Positions 1 through 6,311 of a stretch of 6,318 bases of DNA are shown here, piece by piece. A program made the position numbers and the translations under genes. The stretch covers positions 1 to 6,318 of the forward strand of contig DLCS01000291.1 in the NCBI GenBank assembly GCA_002480735.1, written 5' to 3'. This stretch comes from Bacillaceae bacterium UBA7792. GTDB taxonomy: Bacteria > Bacillota > Bacilli > Bacillales > Cytobacillaceae. The notes below the pieces were generated by a model. It was given only the letters and a program-made list of their open reading frames with translations. It was not told the origin of the DNA and did not search any database. The stretch's first letter is position 1, and the number at the start of each line of letters is the position of its first letter.

Positions 1-1488
1 CTCATGCTCAAGAATATGGCAATGCCAAACGTAGTGGCCTGTGTAGGGAGAGAATTTCATAATCACTCTTGTAATTTCAGCAGAAGGTGCTGAAACAATG
101 TCCTTCCACCCACGTTCGTTCGGGGCCGGAGGTTTGGCCGGTCCAGTATAGACAATTTGTCCATCCTGATTGTAGCGGTCGAGATCGAAGGGACGGCGAT
201 CAAGAATTTGGAATTGAACGAGATGGATATGAATCGGATGGGAAAACCCCGTTACATTGATTAAAGACCAAATTTCCGTTGCACCCAGTTGAGGTTTTTC
301 GGTAATGGGATCATTCCACATTTTGTGATCGAGCAAGAGCAGGGGGCGTTCCCATTTATCTGTTGTGGATACTAACTTTAAATTACGGATTGCGGTAATG
401 TTGTTCTTTGTCAGGGTGGGAATTTCAGATAAATATTGTGGAATTCTACTATGATCTTTTCCAGACAAAGATTTAGTGACCTTGAATTGCAGGATATCAT
501 CTGTTTCGTCCTCTGGAGCGGCATTCGGCCCAAGATCATTCTTTAAAAGGATTGTGTCTCCATCATAATCGGAAAAGTCCACAATGACATCAACTCGAAC
601 TCCTGGCTCAATCTCAATTTTCTCTAGCTTGACGGTTTGGGCCAATAAGCCGCCATCCGAGCCAATTTGATGAAGGGATTGCCCGGAATCTAGATACAGC
701 TGATAGGATCGGGTATTCGAAGCATTAAGAATCCGGAAGCGATATTTCCGCGGCTCTACCTCAAGAAACGGCCAAACCTTTCCGTTCACAACAATGGTAT
801 CTCCAAGGAAAAAGGGCTGGATTGATGGATGAGGGAGATCCTCTGATGGATTATTTGGTTGTTCCGGGTAAAAGAGGGATCCGTCCCTATTAAAGGTTCG
901 ATCTTGAATGATGAGCGGAATCTCATATGGTCCTTCTGGAAGTCCGAGGGATCTCTCCTTATGATCACGAATAATATACATCCCTGCTAGTCCTGCATAT
1001 ACATTAAGCCTCGTAATACCCATTGCATGATCGTGATACCATAATGTTGCCCCGCGTTGAAAGTTGTTGTATTCGTAAACCTGCTGCTTAAAAAAGGGAC
1101 CTACCTCCTTGTAGTCCTTCGTATACCAAGCCTCTGGATACCCGTCACTTTCAGGAGCTACGTTCGCACCGTGAAGATGTGTGACCGTTCTCACCTCTGG
1201 TAAATAATCGAGATGGTGGATTGATTTATCAATGGGGAGAAAATGTGTGCTGGGTAAGTTGTTAACCCACTTAATCCTAACCCGTTCACCCTGATTTACA
1301 TCTATGGTAGGACCAGGATATTGCCCTTGATAACCCCAAACGGTAGTCGGTGCTAGATCCCGATGTAACCTTTGCCTGGTTTCCTCCATGCTCACTACAT
1401 AATAGGACTCATGTTTTGTTTTTCTATTTGGTTTTAAAGTCTCCATGATTGGAAGGGAATCGACAAATTTCTTTAGCTTCACACCCAT
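1..1488 (-). CDS. cotA: CotA-type spore coat multicopper oxidase (laccase), C-terminus beyond the window
   Basis: The minus-strand frame is open for 496 codons from ATG at 1488-1486 to the window edge with no stop. In Bacillus, CotA is an outer spore-coat laccase that oxidises phenolics (and bilirubin) while reducing O2 to water, and it makes the brown spore pigment. All copper-ligand motifs but the last are visible: HLHG (H104, H106), WYHDHAMG (H152, H154), HPIHIHL (H417, H420, H422) and HCHILEHE (H489, C490, H491, H495). The numbering runs one or two behind B. subtilis CotA (513 aa), so about 15-20 residues are missing, including the expected axial Met ligand of the type 1 copper near residue 500. 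There is no signal peptide, as expected for a coat protein made in the mother cell. The start is supported by AAAAGGAG at 1504-1497. The family call is very secure; the cotA symbol rests on the close match to the Bacillus protein along its whole length. A bilirubin-oxidase-type paralogue is the only real alternative. Confidence 0.95.
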   Translation of the reverse strand, partial: MGVKLKKFVDSLPIMETLKPNRKTKHESYYVVSMEETRQRLHRDLAPTTVWGYQGQYPGPTIDVNQGERVRIKWVNNLPSTHFLPIDKSIHHLDYLPEVRTVTHLHGANVAPESDGYPEAWYTKDYKEVGPFFKQQVYEYNNFQRGATLWYHDHAMGITRLNVYAGLAGMYIIRDHKERSLGLPEGPYEIPLIIQDRTFNRDGSLFYPEQPNNPSEDLPHPSIQPFFLGDTIVVNGKVWPFLEVEPRKYRFRILNASNTRSYQLYLDSGQSLHQIGSDGGLLAQTVKLEKIEIEPGVRVDVIVDFSDYDGDTILLKNDLGPNAAPEDETDDILQFKVTKSLSGKDHSRIPQYLSEIPTLTKNNITAIRNLKLVSTTDKWERPLLLLDHKMWNDPITEKPQLGATEIWSLINVTGFSHPIHIHLVQFQILDRRPFDLDRYNQDGQIVYTGPAKPPAPNERGWKDIVSAPSAEITRVIMKFSPYTGHYVWHCHILEHE

Positions 1489-1521
1489 GTCCTCAACTCC
1501 TTTTTATAGACAATGATACAA

Positions 1522-1530
1522 TAGCTTATG
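1522..1530 (-). promoter_or_regulatory. Candidate SigK-type -10 element of cotA
   Basis: Read on the minus strand, this is CATAAGCTA, an exact match to the CATAnnnTA form of the -10 box used by the late mother-cell sigma factor SigK. It would place the transcript start about 25 bases before the cotA start codon. A clear -35 (AC-type) element at the right distance is not visible; the bases there read CC. SigK control is known for cotA in B. subtilis, which makes the match plausible, but a nine-base motif in AT-rich DNA is weak evidence alone. Confidence 0.4.
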
Positions 1531-1604
1531 TAAAGGACTGATTTTTGGATTAGGCTGAAGTATTTGAGTTTTTTGTAAGGTATTTATCTTAATCATTGTT
1601 CATC

Positions 1605-1610
1605 GGAGGG
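1605..1610 (+). promoter_or_regulatory. Ribosome binding site that decides the MOSC gene start
   Basis: GGAGGG lies six bases before the ATG at 1617. An in-frame TTG at 1596 would extend the protein by seven residues, but it would put this Shine-Dalgarno sequence inside the coding region and leaves no good site upstream of it. The ATG at 1617 is therefore preferred. A clear SigA promoter is not evident in 1531-1604; TTGAGT at 1564 with TATCTT at 1585 has only a 15-base spacer and is weak. Confidence 0.75.
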
Positions 1611-1616
1611 AAGAAA

Positions 1617-2324
1617 ATGGACGGAAGAGTTGAAAAAATATTTGTTGGAATGCCTAGCAAGATAGGTGAAAAGGGAGCAATGGACCCGATGGAGCGCGAG
1701 TGGGAAACGGCGATGTTTAAAGAAGAGATCCAAGGCCCCGTGTGGGTGGGAACGACCCATATTGAAGGCGATGGGCAAGCGGATCTAAAGCATCATGGTG
1801 GTCCCGAAAAGGCCGTTTTTGCTTACTCCTCAGAGCATTATATATACTGGAATAAAAGCTTGGAGGGAGCTAGCCTCCTTCCCGGAGGAATGGGAGAGAA
1901 TTTTCTCATCGACCATTTAACCGAAGAACATATTTGTATTGGGGATACATTTGAAATAGGAGAAACAATTATCCAAGTGTCCCAGCCAAGGCAGCCTTGT
2001 TGGAAGCCTGCTCGGCGATTCAAAATAAAGAATTTGGCTTTGTTAATTCAAAATACAGGAAGGACAGGTTGGTATTTTCGTGTTCTAAAAGAAGGAAAGG
2101 TGGAAAAAGGGCAGACACTTCGGTTGATCGATCGGCCTTTTTCACAATGGACGATATCAGCATGTAACCAAATCATGCATCATGATAAAAAGAATATTCC
2201 GTTAGCCAAGGAGCTTGCCTCCTGCGAACTTTTAGCCCTAAGCTGGAGGGAAACGTTATTGAAACGCGTGGAGACTGGGATAGAAGCAGATATACAAAAA
2301 AGAACGATTGGGCCAAACGAATAA
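1617..2324 (+). CDS. MOSC domain-containing protein, YiiM/YflK-like
   Basis: This 235-residue cytoplasmic protein has the MOSC fold found at the C-terminus of molybdenum cofactor sulfurases and in stand-alone proteins such as E. coli YiiM and B. subtilis YflK. Visible family hallmarks are KHHGGPEKAVFAY (residues 58-70), GGMGENF (90-96), the QPRQPCWKPARRF segment with the invariant Cys at 128, and RTGWYFRVL (149-157). Residues from about 172 on match the small three-helix extension of the YiiM group. The conserved Cys is thought to hold the molybdenum cofactor; E. coli YiiM is linked to reduction of N-hydroxylated base analogues such as 6-hydroxylaminopurine. That activity is transferred by family and is not shown here. 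The gene is divergent from cotA and lies 52 bases before pcp with no terminator between, so co-transcription with pcp is possible. Length and motifs look complete. Confidence 0.9.
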   Translation: MDGRVEKIFVGMPSKIGEKGAMDPMEREWETAMFKEEIQGPVWVGTTHIEGDGQADLKHHGGPEKAVFAYSSEHYIYWNKSLEGASLLPGGMGENFLIDHLTEEHICIGDTFEIGETIIQVSQPRQPCWKPARRFKIKNLALLIQNTGRTGWYFRVLKEGKVEKGQTLRLIDRPFSQWTISACNQIMHHDKKNIPLAKELASCELLALSWRETLLKRVETGIEADIQKRTIGPNE

Positions 2325-2376
2325 TGGATTACATTTGAAGCCCTTAGGAACCTTGATAAAAGGAGAGAACTAGAAA

Positions 2377-3000
2377 ATGAAAACATTATTGTTAACTGGA
2401 TTTGAACCATTTTTAAGCTTCACAATTAATCCAACGATGCGAATTGTCGAGGAATTAAATGGCGAGGTGATTGGGGATTATAAGGTTCATGGTGAAATTT
2501 TGCCGGTGGATTTCAGGGCTTCAGGGACAAAAATATTGGAACATATCGACAAAATTCAGCCTGATGCCGTGATTTCCTTAGGATTAGCTGGTGGGAGGTA
2601 CAAAATAACTCCTGAACGAATTGCGATCAATGTCAATGATGGCGAGGCTGATAATCGAGGAAATATCCTTGTGGATGAACCAATTCGAGAGGAAGGATTG
2701 GATGCCTATTTTTCGACATTGCCAGTTCGAGCAATGGTCGAGCGATTGCTTGAGGAAGGGCTACCTGCTGAGATATCGAATAGTGCGGGTACTTATTTAT
2801 GTAATCATGTGATGTATCAATGCTTGCACTATGCAAAATCGCAGCGAAAAAAGATGCCGACAGGGTTCATCCATATTCCAGCTTCACATGAGTTAGCTAT
2901 TCAGCATGGGAAAATCCCAAGCTGGTCCCATGATGATTTGAAAAAGGGGATCCTTACCTGTATAAAGGTGATATCAGAAATTTCTCCTACGGAAGAGTGA
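2377..3000 (+). CDS. pcp: Pyroglutamyl-peptidase I (pyrrolidone-carboxylate peptidase)
   Basis: This 207-residue cytosolic cysteine peptidase of family C15 removes N-terminal pyroglutamate from peptides. The full family layout is present: the opening LLTGFEPF (residues 4-11), NP at 18-19, SLGLAGGR (67-74), ERIAINVND (80-88), SAGTYLCN (136-143) and GFIHIP (163-168). The catalytic triad reads as E80, C142 and H166, within two positions of the B. amyloliquefaciens enzyme (E81, C144, H168). The length is a little under the usual 215 residues, with the C-terminus the variable part. The start is supported by AAAGGAGA at 2359-2366, ten bases upstream. It follows the MOSC gene by 52 bases and precedes the DUF488 remnant by six, an operon-like spacing. 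Nothing essential is missing, so the enzyme is probably active. Confidence 0.96.
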   Translation: MKTLLLTGFEPFLSFTINPTMRIVEELNGEVIGDYKVHGEILPVDFRASGTKILEHIDKIQPDAVISLGLAGGRYKITPERIAINVNDGEADNRGNILVDEPIREEGLDAYFSTLPVRAMVERLLEEGLPAEISNSAGTYLCNHVMYQCLHYAKSQRKKMPTGFIHIPASHELAIQHGKIPSWSHDDLKKGILTCIKVISEISPTEE

Positions 3001-3006
3001 GCATTT

Positions 3007-3129
3007 ATGCATGAAATACGGTTGAAAAGAATCTATGAGCCTCCCGCAAAAGAGGATGGATACAGATTATTGGTGGATCGGCTGTGGCCAAGAGGGATAA
3101 GTAAGGAGAGAGCACAAATACAACTTTAG
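3007..3129 (+). pseudogene. Truncated DUF488/YeaO-like gene (N-terminal third only)
   Basis: ATG at 3007 opens a 40-codon frame ending at TAG 3127-3129. The peptide begins MHEIRLKRIYEPP and contains GYRLLVDRLWPRGISKE (about residues 18-34), the characteristic N-terminal block of DUF488 proteins such as E. coli YeaO, which are normally about 115-120 residues. Similarity continues through AQIQL; intact members usually continue with a Trp and a KEIAPS-like segment, so the TAG sits where Trp would be expected. None of the three forward frames after 3129 resumes the family pattern, so the remainder is deleted and not just frameshifted. Spacing to pcp is six bases and GAGTGA (2995-3000) could serve as a ribosome site, suggesting the intact ancestor was the last gene of a pcp unit. 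The function of DUF488 is not established. A short functional peptide is conceivable but less likely than decay. Confidence 0.8.
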
Positions 3130-3143
3130 ACAAACTTTAACAA
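3122..3143 (+). repeat. Imperfect 11-base tandem repeat at the DUF488 breakpoint
   Basis: AACTTTAGACA (3122-3132) is followed directly by AACTTTAACAA (3133-3143). The first copy straddles the stop codon that ends the DUF488 remnant. It may be a mark of the event that removed the rest of that gene, or chance in AT-rich DNA. Confidence 0.45.
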
Positions 3144-3153
3144 ATTGTAAGAG

Positions 3154-3168
3154 AATTTTCAAAAATTT
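3154..3168 (+). promoter_or_regulatory. CodY-box-like sequence upstream of the c-di-GMP gene
   Basis: AATTTTCAAAAATTT matches the low-GC Gram-positive CodY consensus AATTTTCWGAAAATT at 13 of 15 positions. It lies about 16 bases upstream of the candidate -10 box for the PAS-GGDEF-EAL gene, overlapping where a -35 would sit, a suitable place for repression by the GTP/branched-chain amino acid sensor CodY. Near-matches arise often by chance in AT-rich intergenic DNA, so this is a candidate only. Confidence 0.3.
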
Positions 3169-3180
3169 TATCGTTCTTAT

Positions 3181-3189
3181 TGATATTAT
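3181..3189 (+). promoter_or_regulatory. Extended -10 promoter candidate for the PAS-GGDEF-EAL gene
   Basis: TGATATTAT fits the extended -10 pattern TGnTATAAT with one mismatch. No good -35 is found 16-18 bases upstream, which is tolerated in extended -10 promoters. It would give a 5' leader of about 30 bases, followed by the strong ribosome site GAGGTGA (3214-3220) six bases before the ATG at 3227. Confidence 0.4.
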
Positions 3190-3226
3190 GTTAGTAAATG
3201 ATACATGGAAATTGAGGTGAAAAGGT

Positions 3227-5299
3227 ATGACCTCTCGACCAGAAAAATTACAACATAATCTATGGAATGATCATGAAATTTTGAGTTCCCTTATCCATCA
3301 AGTACCCATTGGGATCATCATAATCGATTTATATGGGTTCATTCATCTATGGAATAAGGAGGCAGAAAGAATCTTTGGCTGGACCGAGGCAGAAGTAAAG
3401 GGGAAATTATACCATTTAATTATGAAGCTTGGAGAAAGCAAGTACAGGAGAGCCTTTCGGAAAATTGCACAGGCAAGGAAAGGTGTGACTTTCTCAGAAA
3501 CGAAACGAAAAAGGAAGGATGGTTCTGATGTTACTGTTTGCATTAATGCCATTCCACTTATAGAAGAGGATGACAGAGTTATCGGAATCACCTTTTTGAT
3601 TGAGGATCTTACCGATCAGAAGAATTCAGAGAAAATCTTGAAAAATACAATGAATGAGCTTGAAAATTTGAAGTTTTCATTGGATGAATCCTCCTTGCTG
3701 ACGATAACAGATCCTCGTGGGATGATTACTTATGTGAATGACCGTTTTTGTGAGCTATTTCAATATTCACGGGAAGAACTGATCGGCTATGATCATCGAG
3801 TCATTAACTCCAAATATCATCCAAAGGAATTTTTTAAAAACATGTGGAGGACACTCGGGAACGGAAAAATCTTCAGGGGAGAAATCCGAAATCGAGCAAA
3901 GGATGGGACGATTGTTTGGGTAGACGGTACTATTGTTCCTTTTATCAATGAAAAAGGTCGACCTTATCAATATATGTCTATTTGCACGGATATTACAGAT
4001 AAGAAACGGGCGGAGGAAGAACTTGTTTTTCTTGCGTACCATGACGAGCTTACAGGTCTTTCTAACAGAAGAAAAATGAGTGATTTAGTGGCAGAAGAAA
4101 TAAATCAAAATCAGCCCTTTGCCCTTCTGAGCTTAGATTTGAACCGTTTTAGGCATATTAATGAATCCTATGGCTTTTCTGTTGGAGATGGGGTTATTTC
4201 AGAATTTGCGAATCGCCTTGTAGAAACGATTCCAAATGTCGATCATATTGCACGTAAGGATAGTGATAAATTTATCATTTTACTGAAGGGCATGGATGAT
4301 GATGAAGTACATCGTATATGCGGGTTGATTAGTAAGAACCTGCAAAAGCCGTTTGAAATCAATAATAACCGTATTCATACCACTTCAAGTATTGGCGTTT
4401 GTTTTTACCCAAAAGATGGGAGTAATTTTGAAGAGCTCTTGAATAATGCTGTCTATGCCATGCATGAAGCAAAGATTGAGCGGAAAAGCTATATTAGGTT
4501 TTTTGACAAGCAGCTTGAGCAGGAGAAGAAGAGAAGAATAGAGCTTGAGAAATGTCTTCGTGAGGCTTTTGAGAATCAAGAACTCTCACTCCATTACCAA
4601 CCAAGAGTAGACACAAACACACGGAAGATCACAGGTATGGAAGCCTTGCTGAGATGGAATTCGCAAAAATTAGGAATGGTTTCACCAAATGAGTTCATTC
4701 CTATTGCGGAGGAAACGGGATTTATTGTTCCTATTGGCAAATGGGTAATGGAAAACGCCATGAGCCAAACGAAGAAATGGCATCAGCTTGGCTTTTCAGA
4801 TTTAAAGGTTTCCCTAAATCTCTCACCGATTCAATTAATGGAGCCAGATATTGATGAACAAATTATCAAAACAATAAGGAAAATCAACTATCCTCCGAAT
4901 CTATTGGAATTAGAGATTACGGAAAATGCGGCGCTTGAAAATAATAAAGTTTTATTCCAAAAGCTTAATCGATTAAAAGAATTTGGCGTCCAAATTTCAA
5001 TTGATGATTTTGGTACAGGGTATTCTTCATTGAGTTATTTACGGGAGTTTCCAATTAATCGTTTGAAAATTGATCGCTCTTTTCTAGAGGATATTGCAAA
5101 AAGTGGTGATTCACCAATCGTTCGAACGATCTTAGCGATGGCTAAGAGCTTAGGCTACCATGTGACGGCTGAAGGCATCGAGATTGAAGAGCAAATCTTG
5201 TATTTGCAGAATCATGGATGTGATGAACTGCAAGGCTTTTATTTTGGCAAGCCAGTGGCAGCAAATGAGTTTCTTCATTATCTATATGAAGCCATCTGA
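3227..5299 (+). CDS. PAS-PAS-GGDEF(degenerate)-EAL protein, predicted c-di-GMP phosphodiesterase
   Basis: This 690-residue protein has no membrane segment and is likely a cytosolic sensor-effector. Domain order: PAS 1 at about 15-130 (VPIGIIIIDLYGFIHLWN), a short helical linker, PAS 2 at about 148-260 (including EIRNRAKDGTIVWVDGTIVPF), GGDEF at about 265-428, a charged helix at 428-447, and EAL at about 450-690. The GGDEF domain keeps its fold signature (YHDELTGLSNRR at 271-282) but the active-site loop reads DSDKF (345-349) in place of GGDEF, so diguanylate cyclase activity is not expected. The EAL domain has every recognised catalytic element: EALLRW (E472), N531 in SLNLSP, ELEITE (E563, E566), IDDFGTGYSSL (D593, D594), K614 in RLKIDRSF, E649 in AEGIE and LQGFYFGKP. 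It should therefore hydrolyse c-di-GMP to pGpG, tuned by PAS-bound signals and possibly by GTP binding to the dead GGDEF domain. The PAS ligand cannot be read from sequence. The gene is probably monocistronic, with a terminator just after it. Confidence 0.94.
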   Translation: MTSRPEKLQHNLWNDHEILSSLIHQVPIGIIIIDLYGFIHLWNKEAERIFGWTEAEVKGKLYHLIMKLGESKYRRAFRKIAQARKGVTFSETKRKRKDGSDVTVCINAIPLIEEDDRVIGITFLIEDLTDQKNSEKILKNTMNELENLKFSLDESSLLTITDPRGMITYVNDRFCELFQYSREELIGYDHRVINSKYHPKEFFKNMWRTLGNGKIFRGEIRNRAKDGTIVWVDGTIVPFINEKGRPYQYMSICTDITDKKRAEEELVFLAYHDELTGLSNRRKMSDLVAEEINQNQPFALLSLDLNRFRHINESYGFSVGDGVISEFANRLVETIPNVDHIARKDSDKFIILLKGMDDDEVHRICGLISKNLQKPFEINNNRIHTTSSIGVCFYPKDGSNFEELLNNAVYAMHEAKIERKSYIRFFDKQLEQEKKRRIELEKCLREAFENQELSLHYQPRVDTNTRKITGMEALLRWNSQKLGMVSPNEFIPIAEETGFIVPIGKWVMENAMSQTKKWHQLGFSDLKVSLNLSPIQLMEPDIDEQIIKTIRKINYPPNLLELEITENAALENNKVLFQKLNRLKEFGVQISIDDFGTGYSSLSYLREFPINRLKIDRSFLEDIAKSGDSPIVRTILAMAKSLGYHVTAEGIEIEEQILYLQNHGCDELQGFYFGKPVAANEFLHYLYEAI

Positions 5300-5310
5300 A
5301 CATGTTACCT

Positions 5311-5344
5311 AAGGCCCTTTTAATAGGAAAGAGGGTCTTTTTTT
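5311..5344 (+). terminator. Rho-independent terminator after the c-di-GMP gene
   Basis: AAGGCCCTTT (5311-5320) pairs with AAAGAGGGTCTT (5328-5339), with one G-T wobble and one bulged base, around a small AT-rich loop. The 3' arm runs into a seven-T tract (5338-5344). It begins 11 bases after the stop codon of the PAS-GGDEF-EAL gene and separates it from uppP. Confidence 0.85.
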
Positions 5345-5375
5345 CTTGTGAAAATACCTACTTCGACTCTGTTTG

Positions 5376-5384
5376 TGCTACAAT
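5376..5384 (+). promoter_or_regulatory. Extended -10 promoter candidate for uppP
   Basis: TGCTACAAT is an extended -10 element (TGnTATAAT with one mismatch) for the housekeeping sigma factor, downstream of the terminator and 48 bases ahead of the uppP start. No convincing -35 hexamer lies 16-18 bases upstream. An ECF-type (SigM/SigX) pair with AAC and CGT boxes was looked for, because cell-wall stress controls related genes, and was not seen. Confidence 0.5.
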
Positions 5385-5431
5385 GCAAAAGGGATAACCC
5401 ATGTTACTTAAATTGTAAGGGAGTTTACTGA

Positions 5432-6268
5432 ATGGATTTCATTGAATTATTGAAAGCGATCATTCTTGGTTTAGTCGAAGGTCTAACAGAATATGCACCC
5501 GTCTCCTCGACAGGTCATATGATTATTGTCGATGATATGTGGCTCCAGTCAAATGAGTTTTTGGGCAAGTATACAGCCAATACTTTTAAGATTGTGATTC
5601 AGCTCGGTTCTATTCTAGCGGCTGTGTTCGTTTTTAAGGATCGATTTATCGAATTACTAGGATTAAATCGTTTACGAAAAAGAGCGGGGCAGACAGGGAA
5701 TTCGAAGCATTTGAAGCTGACACATGTAATCGTTGGCTTAATCCCAGCAGGAGTGATGGGCCTCCTTTTCGATGATTATATTGACGAACATCTATTTACA
5801 ACAAAGACAGTGATCATTGGTTTATTGATTGGCGCGATATTTATGATTATTGCCGATATTTTTCGTTCGAAAAAGCCGCAGGTGGAAACCGTTGATCAGA
5901 TTAGCTACAAGCAAGCATTGACAGTAGGTCTTATTCAGTGTCTATCATTATGGCCAGGGTTTTCTCGCTCAGGTGCGACGATTTCGGGTGGGGTTTTGAC
6001 AGGAATGAGCCACCGTGCTGCATCTGATTTTACCTTTATCATGGCGGTACCGATTATGGCAGGGGCAAGCGGCTTGTCATTAATTAAGAACTGGGAGTAC
6101 TTCACAATGGATTCATTGCCATTTTTCATTGCTGGATTCATTAGTGCATTTGTATTTGCCTTAATTTCGATTCGCTTTTTCTTGAAGCTTATTAACAAGA
6201 TCAAGCTTGTGCCTTTCGCTATTTACCGAATCGTTTTAGTGGGAGTCATTTATTTTCTGTATTTCTAA
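5432..6268 (+). CDS. uppP: Undecaprenyl-diphosphatase (UppP/BacA family)
   Basis: This 278-residue, strongly hydrophobic integral membrane protein dephosphorylates undecaprenyl pyrophosphate to the monophosphate, recycling the lipid carrier for peptidoglycan and teichoic acid synthesis. Overproduction is known to give bacitracin resistance, hence the synonym bacA. Both signature motifs are present: EGLTEYAPVSSTGH at 16-29 (E16, E20, S26, H29) and PGFSRSGAT at 175-183 (catalytic R179), equivalent to E17, E21, S27, H30 and R174 in E. coli. Length is normal (265-280), and several membrane helices are evident, for example 97-113, 126-142 and 231-250. The start is supported by AAGGGAG at 5417-5423, eight bases upstream. 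The gene has its own promoter candidate and no partner genes in the window. Some Bacillaceae carry more than one copy; whether this is the main one cannot be told here. Confidence 0.96.
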   Translation: MDFIELLKAIILGLVEGLTEYAPVSSTGHMIIVDDMWLQSNEFLGKYTANTFKIVIQLGSILAAVFVFKDRFIELLGLNRLRKRAGQTGNSKHLKLTHVIVGLIPAGVMGLLFDDYIDEHLFTTKTVIIGLLIGAIFMIIADIFRSKKPQVETVDQISYKQALTVGLIQCLSLWPGFSRSGATISGGVLTGMSHRAASDFTFIMAVPIMAGASGLSLIKNWEYFTMDSLPFFIAGFISAFVFALISIRFFLKLINKIKLVPFAIYRIVLVGVIYFLYF

Positions 6269-6302
6269 TTTGTATAGTTAGTTGACAACTATGTATACAA
6301 AT
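6268..6302. promoter_or_regulatory. 35-base imperfect palindrome, operator-like
   Basis: The arms are ATTTGTATA (6268-6276) and TATACAAAT (6294-6302), enclosing a perfect inner palindrome TAGTTGACAACTA (6279-6291); two unpaired positions on each side (GT and TG) are the only breaks. The centre is A6285. The inner 13-mer resembles operators of MarR-family repressors, a resemblance by pattern only. The stem is too AT-rich and lacks a following T-run, so a terminator role is unlikely. It starts at the last base of the uppP stop codon. Confidence 0.65.
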
Positions 6303-6311
6303 ATGTATATT
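6282..6311 (+). promoter_or_regulatory. SigA-type promoter candidate reading out of the right edge
   Basis: A perfect TTGACA -35 box (6282-6287) lies in the centre of the palindrome, with TATATT (6306-6311) 18 bases downstream as the -10. A repressor on the palindrome would cover the -35. The gene it serves would begin beyond the window. Confidence 0.5.

Noticed and set aside
786..968. 60-codon minus-strand frame in this stretch
   Set aside because: It is an out-of-frame shadow within cotA, whose own frame is open and carries copper-ligand motifs on both sides.
1596..1616. Upstream TTG start adding seven residues to the MOSC protein
   Set aside because: The Shine-Dalgarno GGAGGG at 1605-1610 would lie inside the coding region, and the ATG at 1617 has ideal spacing to it and begins right at the start of the family's N-terminus.
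2180..2410. 76-codon minus-strand frame across the end of the MOSC gene and the start of pcp
   Set aside because: It resembles no known family and overlaps two well-supported genes on the other strand.
3130..3219. Possible continuation of DUF488 in a shifted frame
   Set aside because: One frame stays open to about 3220, but its residues do not match the DUF488 middle or C-terminal pattern, so a simple frameshift does not explain the truncation.
5935..6204. 89-codon minus-strand frame inside uppP
   Set aside because: It is the complement of a conserved membrane-protein gene and shows no recognisable domain.
6269..6301. Terminator for uppP
   Set aside because: The stem is almost entirely AT with internal mismatches and there is no T-run directly after it; an operator fits better.
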